In this document: positions 18,483-27,401 of the stretch, one piece after another
Position numbering within the stretch: position 1 is the stretch's first letter
How the letters are laid out: the number at the start of each line of letters is the position of its first letter
DNA from: RGIG464 sp045643185
GTDB lineage: Bacteria; Myxococcota_A; Bradymonadia; UBA4248
Reading direction: 5' to 3'
DNA: 27,889 nt
NCBI GenBank assembly: GCA_045643185.1
Contig: JAZUKH010000052.1
Location: 1 to 27,889, forward strand
Notes under the pieces: generated by a model
Database searches by the model: none
The model's input: the letters and a program-made list of their open reading frames with translations, nothing else
What the model was told of the DNA's origin: nothing
Program-made: the position numbers and the translations under genes

Positions 18483-18666
18483 CCGTTGCATGGCCGTGAG
18501 ACGCAAAATTTTGCGTCTCTACGCCGGCCATACAACGTCCATACGCCACACGCGTCGGGCCTATAGGCGTACGCCGATACGGCCCTTTGCCGCCCGCTAT
18601 GTTCTCGGCACCAGAGACGTGCTACCGCACGTCTCTACTGGTGCCTGCGAGCATACGCGAGCGTTT
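18453..18666. repeat. Modular palindromic element truncating the helicase copy
   Basis: Starts GGGGTGAGGCTTTGTTGCGG. It holds a nested stem in which ACCGTTGCATGGCC and GGCCATACAACG flank a GAGACGCAAAATTTTGCGTC palindrome (18497-18521), then GCCACACGCGTCGGGCC, GGCGTACGCC, and a GGCACC...GGTGCC stem around AGAGACGTGCTACCGCACGT. It ends near GCATACGCGAGCG. Confidence 0.85.
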
Positions 18667-18772
18667 ATGTATTCCCTTAAGTTTTTCTTTATCATTTTTT
18701 ATCTAATTATGATAGTAAAGACATACTGTTTGCATTTTGCAGACTTTTAAACTTTGTTTACAAGGAGATAAT

Positions 18773-20494
18773 ATGAAGAAAACTAGACTATGCAAATCTA
18801 GTGGCTTTTTTTGCATGGCCATTACTGCTGTTTGTTTTATCAACGCATGCGAAGATGACGCTCATCTGACTTCAAACGATACCAGCTGTCTCGAAAGTGC
18901 TAAGCCGGCAACCGCAACGACATGCGACTGCGAAGATGGGGTATGGCAGTATTGCATTTATCCCGTTGGTGATAAATGTGCAAAATCTAATTGTGCGGCT
19001 GGGGAAATATGCGACTCCACGACGGGTGAATGCAAGAAAAGCGAAATAAATAAATGCGCCGGCGTTTCGTGCAATGCTGACGAAACTTGCAATCCCGCGA
19101 CCGGCATTTGCGATAAAAACGACGTCGATAAATGCGCCGGCGTTTCGTGCAATGCCGACGAAACTTGCAATCCCGCGACCGGCATTTGCGATAAAAACGA
19201 CGTCGATAAATGCGCCGGCGTTTCGTGCAATGCTGACGAAACCTGCAATCCCGCGACCGGCATTTGCGATAAAAACGACGTCGATAAATGCGCCGGCGTT
19301 TTATGCAATGCCGACGAAACCTGCAATCCCGCGACCGGCATTTGCGACAAAAACGACGTCGATAAATGCGCCGGCGTTTCGTGCAATGCCGACGAAACCT
19401 GCAATCCCGCGACCGGCATTTGCGATAAAAACAGCGTCGTAAATACAGCTAATATCAGCATTACAGGCGAAAACTCGATGGATGAAAACTCATCCACCAC
19501 TTTAACCGTAAAACTCGATCCCAAGCCGCTTGCTGATGTCACTGTAAAAGCGACCTTGACCACACCTGACATTTGTTCAATTTCTGGCGACGACTCGCTG
19601 TCTTTCAAAACATCGGACACAGTGTTTGAAAAAGAAATCACAATCGAAGCGACGAACAATGACATCATCGATGGAGATAGAGATTGTCATATTGTATTCA
19701 ATGCGACATCGAGTGATACGAATGAAGCGACGACTTATCATAACAAAACAGCAGAAATCACCGTTTCTGTGAAAGATGATGACAAAGCAGGCATTATTGT
19801 ATCAGGGGGGGGGTTAATAAGCGTATACGACCTCGATCATGAAGATGATCCCAGACCATCATCTAGCGATTACTGTTATACCTTAAAAACCAAACCGGAA
19901 AGTCAGGTTGTTCTTGCAATCACGCTTGAAAGGCCCAGTGCCCAATGGGTTCAACTGGATAAAACTTCAATTATTATTATTCCTGAGTTATATAATCAAA
20001 AGACGAACTGCGTCAAAGTCACAGATATTTTCGATTACTCCATAATGGGAACTCCCGATTGGGCAGAAATCAAGGCAACAGCCATATCGTCCGATACAAA
20101 TTACAATAATATAACAATAACAGCTGGTATTCTTTTTTCGGATTATTCATTCGATGGTTTCTATGCTAAAGTTTCACCAAACTTGAGATATAATGGTTCC
20201 GGTCTCCATGAAGGCCAAAATGAGTCAGGTACACTGCGCATCGCTCTGGGCAAGAAACCGAGTGCAACCACCACGGTTACGCTTTCATATCCAACCGACA
20301 CGATTAACGTAACACCAAACAAGCTCACGTTTACGACATCAACCTGGCACGAATATCAAACTGTAATCATTAAACCCGTTGAAGATAACATCTACCATAA
20401 AGATGGCTGGGTTAAGATCGAATACACTGCCGATGCAAACTTCTATTCGGTGAGCGACTACTACGAGATAATGCGCTATGACGATGACAAATAA
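18773..20494 (+). CDS. Cys-repeat lipoprotein with Calx-beta-like domain
   Basis: 573 residues from the ATG at 18773, chosen for its perfect AAGGAGATAAT site; earlier in-frame starts lack one. The signal sequence ends FINAC (lipid on Cys26), followed by acidic EDD. After a Cys-rich stretch come five tandem 26-residue units (94-223), each with KCAGVSCNADETCNPATGIC and four Cys. Next is a Calx-beta-like domain (about 224-330, ISITGENSMDENSSTTLTVK and a DDD end), and further beta-rich repeats to the end. Probably a surface or periplasmic adhesion-type protein. It is followed in the same direction by another lipoprotein, with a repeat-rich gap between. No enzymatic motif seen. Confidence 0.85.
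   Translation: MKKTRLCKSSGFFCMAITAVCFINACEDDAHLTSNDTSCLESAKPATATTCDCEDGVWQYCIYPVGDKCAKSNCAAGEICDSTTGECKKSEINKCAGVSCNADETCNPATGICDKNDVDKCAGVSCNADETCNPATGICDKNDVDKCAGVSCNADETCNPATGICDKNDVDKCAGVLCNADETCNPATGICDKNDVDKCAGVSCNADETCNPATGICDKNSVVNTANISITGENSMDENSSTTLTVKLDPKPLADVTVKATLTTPDICSISGDDSLSFKTSDTVFEKEITIEATNNDIIDGDRDCHIVFNATSSDTNEATTYHNKTAEITVSVKDDDKAGIIVSGGGLISVYDLDHEDDPRPSSSDYCYTLKTKPESQVVLAITLERPSAQWVQLDKTSIIIIPELYNQKTNCVKVTDIFDYSIMGTPDWAEIKATAISSDTNYNNITITAGILFSDYSFDGFYAKVSPNLRYNGSGLHEGQNESGTLRIALGKKPSATTTVTLSYPTDTINVTPNKLTFTTSTWHEYQTVIIKPVEDNIYHKDGWVKIEYTADANFYSVSDYYEIMRYDDDK
19052..19441 (+). repeat. Five tandem 78-bp repeats in the lipoprotein gene
   Basis: Units start at 19052, 19130, 19208, 19286 and 19364. 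They differ at only a few bases (GCTGAC/GCCGAC, ACTTGC/ACCTGC, one TTA for TCG), so they arose recently or are kept alike by conversion. The unit encodes a four-Cys module. Confidence 0.92.
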
Positions 20495-20676
20495 CGAAGC
20501 CGTATTGCGAAGCAATAGGCGAAGCGTGAAGCCGTATTGCGAAGCAATAGGCGAAACCAATTCAGGAAGCCGCGTTGCTATGCGACGCGGCAATCACGGC
20601 GCGTATTTGCGAAGCAAATAGCGACGTCCACACAAATAATAAAATCAAAGATTTCCAAAATCCAAAGGATATAAAT
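20495..20676. repeat. Short hairpin repeats between two lipoprotein genes
   Basis: The unit GCCGTATTGCGAAGCAATAG occurs twice (from about 20500 and 20530), each with an ATTGC/GCAAT hairpin. Related hairpins follow: CCGCGTTGCTATGCGACGCGG near 20570 and TATTTGCGAAGCAAATA near 20603. The next gene's leader with AAAGGA begins after them. Confidence 0.7.
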
Positions 20677-23172
20677 ATGAAAAACCGACATCTATTAGTT
20701 CTTTCACTGACGACTCTTTCTTTCATGGCTGCTGCTTGCGATGAAGGCGACGAATGCGCAAGAAATGCCGACTGCAATTATCCGTGTGAATACTGCAGCG
20801 AAGGTGCATGCATTGCAAATCCGGCTATGGCAGATGATGTCGTATGCGGCGGCACCACAACTGAGTGCAAATGCGACGACGGAACGGCATGCCCGGGGGC
20901 CGACAAATCGAGCTGTGCAAGCACACCGGCTGGTACGACCAAAGTCAGTTTCAGCCTCAAATATGGCGATTATCTCAACTATTTCACCTCTCAGGCATGG
21001 CGCACTCTGATTCCCGATGTTCCCGGAACCTCGGGAACCGGCACCGGCGAAATCGTCATCATGCTTTGCAATGAAAACGACCCAACGTGCAAAACACCGG
21101 CGCACGTCCGTGCTGTCAAAGAAGACGAATATACAAAGAAACAAGCCATAACGGCTGGTTTTGGCCCATCCATCACGTTATCCGATCTCCCTGCCGGCAA
21201 ATGGAATCTGATGATTTTCGAGGACACGCCTGCTTCCGTTCAGGACGGCCGCGACTGGCATTCCACAACGCTTTACTGCCACAAAGACCAGGATGACTGG
21301 GGATGTCTGGTCAGTGATGCCGACAGAATGCTCATCAGTGCCGAGGATTACAGTGCCTATAAATCGGCGAATAAAGATGATGCTGCCACTTATCCTAAAC
21401 CGTCTTCACAACCGATTGAAATCAAGGCCTGCGACAATGACTGCAGCACGGATTTAGGCAGCCTTATCCTCGGGCATTATTTTGAAGAACAGATGTCGCC
21501 TGATTATGAACCCGAAGCAGCCTACCTCGCCGTTGCAACCGCTGGCGGTATCCGAATTGTTGATCTCGAAACAGCCAAAGTCCTCGAAGGCAATGCCGCA
21601 AATAAACTCGATTTCACCCTCAACCTTGGCAAAGATGCCGCCGGCAATGATTTCAAAAATGGTTTCCCGTGCGGCCTCATCGACAATGGTGACAATGAAA
21701 TCGTCTGGGTCCTCTACACATTCCCCGATCAAGGCGGAAAAGTTCCCAATGTCGCTGTTCCGTTTAATGTCAAAACACAGCAGCAGGTTGGCACAAAACA
21801 CATTGTTTTTGGTTCGTATGTCGATGCCAACGGCACGAAAAAATACGGCGATGTCAATGGCGAAGCATGCCGTGGTATCGTGAAAGACGGCCGAATGTAT
21901 GTCATGACACGTGCTGACGGAAAACCAGCCACAGGCCATCTCTATTATGCACCATCGCTCAAGGACGTCCTCGATGACACCGCTGATATCGAATCGAAAT
22001 ATTGCTTTGATCGCGAAGAATCGAGTGGTTCATGCAAATCTGACGGTGGTGAACCTGCTTATCTCAATTTTACAGACAGTGTCGCTGTTTGGCATGATAC
22101 TGTTTATTCGCTTCGAAGTGCACTCGATCAAAACAACGAGCCTCAGGCAAGCGGCGGTGGCATTTGTAATGGCGAATACGCCCAGTGCATCTTCAAATCC
22201 AAAGCAACCGATGAAAAGCTCGAAGCCATCACCGATAAAGAAAACGTTTCATCATACCTCGATGGCGGTCTTTACGACGAACCCGTTTCCAGCAAAATTA
22301 CATCGGGAAATGTCGATTGCAGACTCGATCCCGTCTTTATGAACGTTCCATCTCTCACCATTGTTGAGAAATCAGACACAGAAGCCTGGCTTTTCGCCAG
22401 CAAATGCACACAGGTGAACGCCTACAAACTGACTTACGACTCAACTTCAGGCAACATTAGTGAAGAAAAGCTGGACCTCGATCCCGATACGGATGCTTAC
22501 GCGCTCGACACGACGATTTACGGCAATTACATCCACGATTGGAAGCTTTCGCCCGATAAAACGACGCTTTGGGGCGTTCCATCCGCTAAATCACCGTTTG
22601 CATTCTGGGTTAAAGAAGGTCAGCTTAATGAGCGAACCAGCGTAAACCGCATGGAATTCCTTGCGCTTGATATTTCGGGGGACAACCCTGTTGTCAGCAC
22701 AGCTGCTCAATATAATCGAAACATCGACAACTACGCTGGTGCCGGCAAAGTCATGTCAGATCTCGTCACACCGGAAATCGATCCCGGCATCGATATGAGC
22801 AATTTCTATTATATTCAGCATCTGCTCAGACTGACAGACAAACTCGTCGGAAATATCTATGAAATGCGTCCTTCGCGCCCGCTCATGGCCGTTGGCAGCA
22901 AAAATCTTTGGCTTGGCGTTATCGGCGATCATGCCTCCGGCGGTACGGACAACAAAATGACGTTACAGCTTTTCCACGATCTGCTTCCCTATTCACTCAA
23001 AGAAGGCAAAGCAGTTCTGTGGTCCAACACTGGCGATGCGTATTTCAAACCCTATACTGGCGGCAAAGAATCGACGAAAAATTATCAAAACCGTCATGCA
23101 GGTTTCGCTCTTGATCCCGTGAATCATCAATTCGTGAACACGATGGGAATGGTATATATTTCTAAAGAATAA
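20677..23172 (+). CDS. Large lipoprotein with Cys-rich N-terminus
   Basis: 831 residues from the ATG at 20677 (CAAAGGAT before it). The signal sequence ends MAAAC (lipid on Cys21), followed by acidic DEGDE. A Cys-rich stretch (about 21-95: CARNADCNYPCEYC, CKCDDGTACPG) resembles the short Cys modules common in myxobacterial surface proteins. The long remainder is beta-rich, with phrases such as AAYLAVATAGGIRIVDLETA that suggest propeller-like blades, and several further Cys pairs. No catalytic motif was recognised. Likely surface-exposed or periplasmic. It may share a transcript with the Cys-repeat lipoprotein before it. Confidence 0.82.
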   Translation: MKNRHLLVLSLTTLSFMAAACDEGDECARNADCNYPCEYCSEGACIANPAMADDVVCGGTTTECKCDDGTACPGADKSSCASTPAGTTKVSFSLKYGDYLNYFTSQAWRTLIPDVPGTSGTGTGEIVIMLCNENDPTCKTPAHVRAVKEDEYTKKQAITAGFGPSITLSDLPAGKWNLMIFEDTPASVQDGRDWHSTTLYCHKDQDDWGCLVSDADRMLISAEDYSAYKSANKDDAATYPKPSSQPIEIKACDNDCSTDLGSLILGHYFEEQMSPDYEPEAAYLAVATAGGIRIVDLETAKVLEGNAANKLDFTLNLGKDAAGNDFKNGFPCGLIDNGDNEIVWVLYTFPDQGGKVPNVAVPFNVKTQQQVGTKHIVFGSYVDANGTKKYGDVNGEACRGIVKDGRMYVMTRADGKPATGHLYYAPSLKDVLDDTADIESKYCFDREESSGSCKSDGGEPAYLNFTDSVAVWHDTVYSLRSALDQNNEPQASGGGICNGEYAQCIFKSKATDEKLEAITDKENVSSYLDGGLYDEPVSSKITSGNVDCRLDPVFMNVPSLTIVEKSDTEAWLFASKCTQVNAYKLTYDSTSGNISEEKLDLDPDTDAYALDTTIYGNYIHDWKLSPDKTTLWGVPSAKSPFAFWVKEGQLNERTSVNRMEFLALDISGDNPVVSTAAQYNRNIDNYAGAGKVMSDLVTPEIDPGIDMSNFYYIQHLLRLTDKLVGNIYEMRPSRPLMAVGSKNLWLGVIGDHASGGTDNKMTLQLFHDLLPYSLKEGKAVLWSNTGDAYFKPYTGGKESTKNYQNRHAGFALDPVNHQFVNTMGMVYISKE

Positions 23173-23204
23173 TTATCCCATCTTGCGTTGCTCCTACATT
23201 TTTT

Positions 23205-23396
23205 AGGGGCGGTGGCTATGCCCGTTGCATGGCCGTGAGACGCAAAATTTTGCGTCTCTACGCCGGCCATACAACGGCCATACGCCACACGCGTCGGGCC
23301 TATCGGCGATGCCGATACGGCCCTTTGCCGCCCGCTATTCCCCATGGCGCCGCGTTGCATGCAACGCGGCTTCATGGGAAATACGCGGGCGGTTTA
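23205..23396. repeat. Modular palindromic element after the lipoprotein gene
   Basis: Contains the nested CCCGTTGCATGGCC/GGCCATACAACGG stem around GAGACGCAAAATTTTGCGTC, the GCCACACGCGTCGGGCC block, a CGGCGATGCCG tip, and the GCCGCCCGC...GCGGGCGG stem. Here the inner palindrome is CCGCGTTGCATGCAACGCGG, a double change (A to T, T to A) that keeps the pairing. Ends GGGCGGTTTATTTT. Confidence 0.85.
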
Positions 23397-23482
23397 TTTT
23401 ACTACAACGCCCGTTGCATGGCCGTGAGACGCAAAATTTTGTGTTTCTATGTCGATGTTGGCCATACAACGGGAGGTTTTTG
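23397..23482. repeat. Partial element: nested stem only
   Basis: Only the CCCGTTGCATGGCC...GGCCATACAACGGG module, around an eroded GAGACGCAAAATTTTGTGTT palindrome, then GAGGTTTTT. It shows that this module can occur alone. The T-run makes it a possible terminator between the convergent lipoprotein and MerR genes. Confidence 0.75.
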
Positions 23483-23506
23483 TTCTCTAAAACGTGCTAT
23501 TTATAT

Positions 23507-24322
23507 CTATTTAATTGGGAACTGTAGCTCCGTGATATATTCTGACGGATCATCTTTGTTCCATGGACCGTCGATATAACATTCGCGCGGAAGTTCCGAG
23601 AGTTCATAGCCGTTTTCTTCGATCCATTTGAGCGCAAAGGCGTATGCTTCGCGGAGTTTGCACCATTCGCCCTGATGAATGATACAGATAGCTCGCGTCT
23701 CTTCGATCTTTTTGAAATGGATGGATTCAGTGTCATTTCCCATCTGGTTGACGGCTTCGACATATTCGATTTGTATATCGTGATCGCGATATTCGCCGTC
23801 CAGAAATGAAATATAACAATATTCGGGTTCGGGACATTTCAGTCCGGGATTTGCGGCCAGACATTCCTCGCCGGTTTTGAGTACAAATTCGCTGATTTTG
23901 CTAAAATCAGCGACGATACCGCGTTTGGAATACACCGTTGCTGATGGCAGTGTTTTTTGTACGGCTTGATATTTCATGTTTCGTGATTCCTTTAACTGTT
24001 GGAGAAGACAGTCTATCCTCGAACATGTGCGCTGCATTTCTTCAAGTTCCTGCAGAAGAACAGCTTTGCGTTCAAGCAGGCGTTCGACGAGATCGACGCC
24101 GTTCTGAATGCTTTGAATTTCGTCGATCGACAGTCCAAGCTGCCGAAATTCCGTGAGTTTCTGCACCTGAATAAGCTGCTCTGTCTGATAATATCGATAG
24201 CCGTTGTCCGGATCGACATAACATGGACTGAGTATGCCCATCTCGTCATAATATCTCAGCGTTTTCACTGTCATTTTTGCCAGTTTTGAAAACTCGCCAA
24301 TTCGATAGTGTGTCTTCATCAT
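23507..24322 (-). CDS. MerR-family regulator with GyrI-like effector domain
   Basis: About 271 residues from the ATG pair at 24322/24319. The start is moved inward from longer frames because the MerR domain begins at HYRIGEFSKLAKMTVKTLRY and because the promoter lies just upstream. The winged HTH (1-70, DEMGILSPCYVDPDNGYRYY) is followed by a coiled-coil dimer helix with several Cys (about 75-110). A C-terminal effector-binding domain of the GyrI/BmrR type follows (about 120-271). Such proteins bind drugs or other small molecules and twist the promoter to activate it. No transporter or other target gene is adjacent, so only autoregulation is supported here. Confidence 0.9.
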   Translation of the reverse strand: MMKTHYRIGEFSKLAKMTVKTLRYYDEMGILSPCYVDPDNGYRYYQTEQLIQVQKLTEFRQLGLSIDEIQSIQNGVDLVERLLERKAVLLQELEEMQRTCSRIDCLLQQLKESRNMKYQAVQKTLPSATVYSKRGIVADFSKISEFVLKTGEECLAANPGLKCPEPEYCYISFLDGEYRDHDIQIEYVEAVNQMGNDTESIHFKKIEETRAICIIHQGEWCKLREAYAFALKWIEENGYELSELPRECYIDGPWNKDDPSEYITELQFPIK

Positions 24323-24383
24323 GTTGCTCTTTTCGTTCAAATTGTCCTGCAGGATGTTCCAAAAGGATTTTCGGAACAATACC

Positions 24384-24414
24384 AGGTTACGCTCTCCCGT
24401 AACAGGAGAGTCAA
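24384..24414 (-). promoter_or_regulatory. MerR-type operator-promoter with 19-bp spacer
   Basis: On the minus strand, TTGACT (24409-24414) and TAACCT (24384-24389) are 19 bases apart, the overlong spacing typical of MerR-activated promoters. The spacer region carries the dyad CTCTCC-N7-GGAGAG. It is about 60 bases before the MerR start, so autoregulation is likely. Confidence 0.8.
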
Positions 24415-25034
24415 GCAATATGTAGAGAAATGAGTGAAGTTCGTTACAACTCAGCTAAGGATCATAAACTATCTATAATGTGTTCGTTTATTCTTAAACA
24501 TTTTGTTTTGGAGCAGGCCTGGGCCTGCGGCCCCCTTGCATCCCCCTGCGCCCTTTTTGTGTCGGCCGTGTGGAACTCGCTTCGCTCAAACATGCCACAC
24601 GGCCGTACTAAATTCAGGAACTGTTAAGGCAGATCGTCGTAAACTAAATTTTGGAGTCGGTGGCCGCGACGATGTACCACGTTACGTCGCTACACTTCGG
24701 CTTCGAACAAATCGCGTCCGCTCGCCGATCTCAGCCTGCTTGCCTTCGGCTTCGCTTCGGCTGAGATTTTGTATTTCTGACCAAGCAAAGCAACCTTGGG
24801 CAAGTAGTAACTGAAGTTCATCCCAGCTGAGGAACCACAGCCTGCGTAGCCATAAAAATCACTGTGGCAGCAAAATGCACCGCGTCAAAGTTGGGCGGCT
24901 TTTTGACACTCAAGAATTTGAGCCATGCTGACATGCGTTGCGCGCGTGAGTGGCGTATGAGGGAGACGCCGAAGCCGCGTGGGCGGCTTATCAATGCGTT
25001 GCGCGCGTGAGTGGCGTGTGAAAGTTTTGTGATG
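24415..25034. other. Gene-free 620-bp region with hairpins and scraps
   Basis: No gene is supported. Contents: a hairpin with CGGCCGTGTGG/CCACACGGCCG arms (about 24563-24602); a second with ATCTCAGCC/GGCTGAGAT arms (about 24729-24768) holding CTTCGG repeats; a 33-base stretch at 24861 resembling the zinc-ribbon codons of ileS; and two direct repeats (listed separately). It looks like a graveyard of rearranged sequence. Confidence 0.6.
24934..25018 (+). repeat. Two exact 24-base direct repeats
   Basis: ATGCGTTGCGCGCGTGAGTG followed by GCGT occurs at 24934-24957 and 24995-25018, 61 bases apart. No element ends are visible around them. Confidence 0.85.
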
Positions 25035-25073
25035 AAAAAAAAGAGCGCTGTAAGCATGAACAGCGCTCTTTTT
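25035..25073 (-). terminator. Intrinsic terminator of the 661-residue lipoprotein gene
   Basis: AGAGCGCTGT (25042-25051) pairs perfectly with ACAGCGCTCT (25060-25069) around an 8-base loop. On the minus strand an eight-T run follows the stem, about 25 bases after the gene's stop. The plus side also has five T residues, so it may work both ways. Confidence 0.88.
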
Positions 25074-25098
25074 CGAAAATCGTATGTCTGAGTTTTAT

Positions 25099-27078
25099 TT
25101 ATAAGACGACATACACCTGATATCGACCAAGCGTAATCGGTGTTTTGATGCAAGCGTTCAATGCAGGCGTAGCGGGTGTAATTTCTTTTGCTTCTTGCAT
25201 GGGCTTCCCTGTAACTGGGTTTATAATTGGCTCATCGCCATTATACATATCTTTCCATGTAGAAGAACGTTTTGTGGAACATCCAGTAACGACGATTTCT
25301 TGGTCGGGGATGCCGTTAGTACATTCAGCTCCCTGCTCAGTTGAGCAATATGCTTTATCCGCCGAGAGTGCATCATGGACATTTCCTGAAATAGCGACTT
25401 TACCTGCACAATGAATTGGGTCTCTATACATTTCCAATTCGGAACACGCGACTTCGGCACCCACTTTGTTGTCCTTGGGAATCGTTGACTTCCAGGCTAT
25501 CTCATAGAGATTTTTGTTGCAGTCGGCGTTATTGCATTTATTTACTTCATAGTAAACGGCATAATCATTACCACTAAAGGGAGTTTCGTCGGTCACATAA
25601 TTAATGTTGCTTGAATATACTTGACCATTGGAAAGATAAAACTGAGATTTAATTGGATCGGCGTTTTTATTTTCATCGGTTGTTTGATCGAGATTTGGTA
25701 ATAATTCACTGTTATTAAGACTCAATTTTGCAATAAAATCATGGCCTTTAAAAACGCTGTTGTCATTATACTGATATTTAAATGTAAACGGCGAGTCTAG
25801 AGGAAATTCGATACATCCAGCATTATTGCCATCCGTCATCTTTCGTGAACGAATTCGAATGTCAAAATACAGACTGTAAACTTTATGAAGAGATGCTGAA
25901 AACATCGTGGGGAGCGTGGATTTGAAACCAGCTTCTATACCCGCGAGAACCGCACCTTTTTGGTCATCAGGCATGGGGAGGGTCGGCGCTATGTATTTCG
26001 AAACAATTTCACCGAAATAAATCTGTGCTTTATCTGAACAATCTTCTGAAATGCTTACACTATTAACTTCATTAATTAATTGCTCGATCGTTTTATTTTT
26101 ATCATTTGCCAAACAATCTTTGATAAACAAATCGGTACTTTTGCAGTTATTATTTGCATCAACATCTGTTAGTAAATGAATGTTTGTAACGAACCCCGAC
26201 ATTTTATCTGCATTTGGAAAATTCTCACTCATGAATGATAAATCATCTGCTGATAATGTATCATAAGATCTAATGATATTACAAATGTATGGATTGTGGT
26301 CTAATAATGTAAATGCATCTGCAACGGTGGTTCCTGCATAAGTCGAAGTATTGAGGTTGAGGGATTCTCTTGCGCCCTCAGATGTGGTCCAGGTTGAGGC
26401 GAGTGCAGTGCCACAGAAGTTAACGCCCTGACTTTGCTCGGGGAGATAGAGCGTCATGTCGTTTGTCAATATTTCGCCTTCTTGGATCTTGTCTTTTGTG
26501 AGCTTAAGTTGAGTGTCTTTTGCAGGATTGTAGTCACTTCCCCACATGATGTTTGGACGAACATCGGCGATCAGGACGCATTTTTTATCACTATATTTGT
26601 CGGGGCATGGAACAACGTTTTTGTTGGTGCATGCGTGGTCGCTACAGTAATAATCTTGGGGGCAGTCATTATTATTACGGCATCCGCAGGCGCCATTATA
26701 ACAATAGTTTGAGGCGCAGTTGTCGTCAACAAAGCACGACTCACCGACGCTTAATTGAGTGGGTTTTTGGCATTCTTTGCTGCCATCGATATCTGCGCAG
26801 ATATATCCGTTCGCACATTCATCATCTTTCTTGCATGTACAGATGTTGTTACTCGTGGCTTCGCCTGAAAGACATTCAGATTTCTTTTTACATGTACTCC
26901 CGCCAGGTTTTTTAGACATGCATCGGCCTGCATCGCAGTACTTAAGTGTCGAATTGCAGTCTTTGTCGACTGTACACGTCATGCCTAGACTAGTTTCATC
27001 ATCAGAATCGTCGCATCCGATTGCGAATGAGCCGAGCGCCACCAATGCTAACAAAAATCCAAAATTTCGTTTCATCAT
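25099..27078 (-). CDS. Large lipoprotein with Cys-module N-terminus
   Basis: About 659 residues. AAAGGA lies only 2-3 bases before the ATG at 27084 but 8-9 before the ATG at 27078, which is therefore preferred. The signal sequence ends GSFAIGC (lipid on Cys22), followed by acidic DDSDDE. Several Cys modules follow in about the first 130 residues (CTVDKDCNSTLKYC, CKKKSEC, CFVDDNCASNYC, CRNNNDCPQDYYC), similar to Dickkopf-like modules frequent in Myxococcota surface proteins. The rest (about 500 residues) is mixed alpha/beta with scattered Cys and no recognised domain. Probably surface-exposed. It is a single-gene transcript with its own terminator, divergent from the rRNA region. Confidence 0.85.
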   Translation of the reverse strand: MMKRNFGFLLALVALGSFAIGCDDSDDETSLGMTCTVDKDCNSTLKYCDAGRCMSKKPGGSTCKKKSECLSGEATSNNICTCKKDDECANGYICADIDGSKECQKPTQLSVGESCFVDDNCASNYCYNGACGCRNNNDCPQDYYCSDHACTNKNVVPCPDKYSDKKCVLIADVRPNIMWGSDYNPAKDTQLKLTKDKIQEGEILTNDMTLYLPEQSQGVNFCGTALASTWTTSEGARESLNLNTSTYAGTTVADAFTLLDHNPYICNIIRSYDTLSADDLSFMSENFPNADKMSGFVTNIHLLTDVDANNNCKSTDLFIKDCLANDKNKTIEQLINEVNSVSISEDCSDKAQIYFGEIVSKYIAPTLPMPDDQKGAVLAGIEAGFKSTLPTMFSASLHKVYSLYFDIRIRSRKMTDGNNAGCIEFPLDSPFTFKYQYNDNSVFKGHDFIAKLSLNNSELLPNLDQTTDENKNADPIKSQFYLSNGQVYSSNINYVTDETPFSGNDYAVYYEVNKCNNADCNKNLYEIAWKSTIPKDNKVGAEVACSELEMYRDPIHCAGKVAISGNVHDALSADKAYCSTEQGAECTNGIPDQEIVVTGCSTKRSSTWKDMYNGDEPIINPVTGKPMQEAKEITPATPALNACIKTPITLGRYQVYVVL

Positions 27079-27084
27079 GTTCAT

Positions 27085-27401
27085 GTCCTTTCTTAAGCGA
27101 CCCTTCGGCCGGCGAGACGATATGCCTTAAGTAAGGCAAAGAAGAAGCTGGTTTGAATAAACTCACTTGGGCGCGGTCGACGCGTCCAGTACCATACTAC
27201 TCGATTTGTTAGAGAATTTCAAAACAAGACTGAATGTCTGCGAAAGTTTTGTTACATCTCAGCCAAGGTGCCCGCGCGTCTTTGGCGCGCGGGCAAAAAA
27301 GTGTGTGTGGGGGGGCGCGCGTGCCCTCGCCCGTTTCGCCTACGGCTTCGACGGACGGGGTTATTCAAGTCAGCGGCTTCCAGCAGCGTAAGCACACGTT
27401 A
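27085..27401. other. Gene-free region upstream of rRNA operon
   Basis: No gene is supported. It holds the minus-strand lipoprotein leader, a strong hairpin GCCCGCGCG/CGCGCGGGC at 27270-27294, a seven-G run near 27309 and an imperfect CCCGTTTCG...CGGACGGGG stem near 27329-27360. The lipoprotein promoter is presumably near 27110-27200 but no clear pair of boxes was found. Confidence 0.55.

Noticed and set aside
18453..18666. CRISPR array or integron-like array formed by repeated palindromes
   Set aside because: Copies are scattered and nested, with no regular spacers, and no cas genes or integrase are present.
18958..19668. A 236-codon minus-strand frame across the Cys repeats
   Set aside because: Its repeated LQVSSALHETPAHLSTSFL units are only the antisense of the 78-bp repeats, and the plus frame has a signal peptide and ribosome site.
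24322..24418. Longer MerR frame starting at 24418
   Set aside because: It would translate its own promoter and operator. The family start motif and the ATG pair at 24322/24319 fit better.
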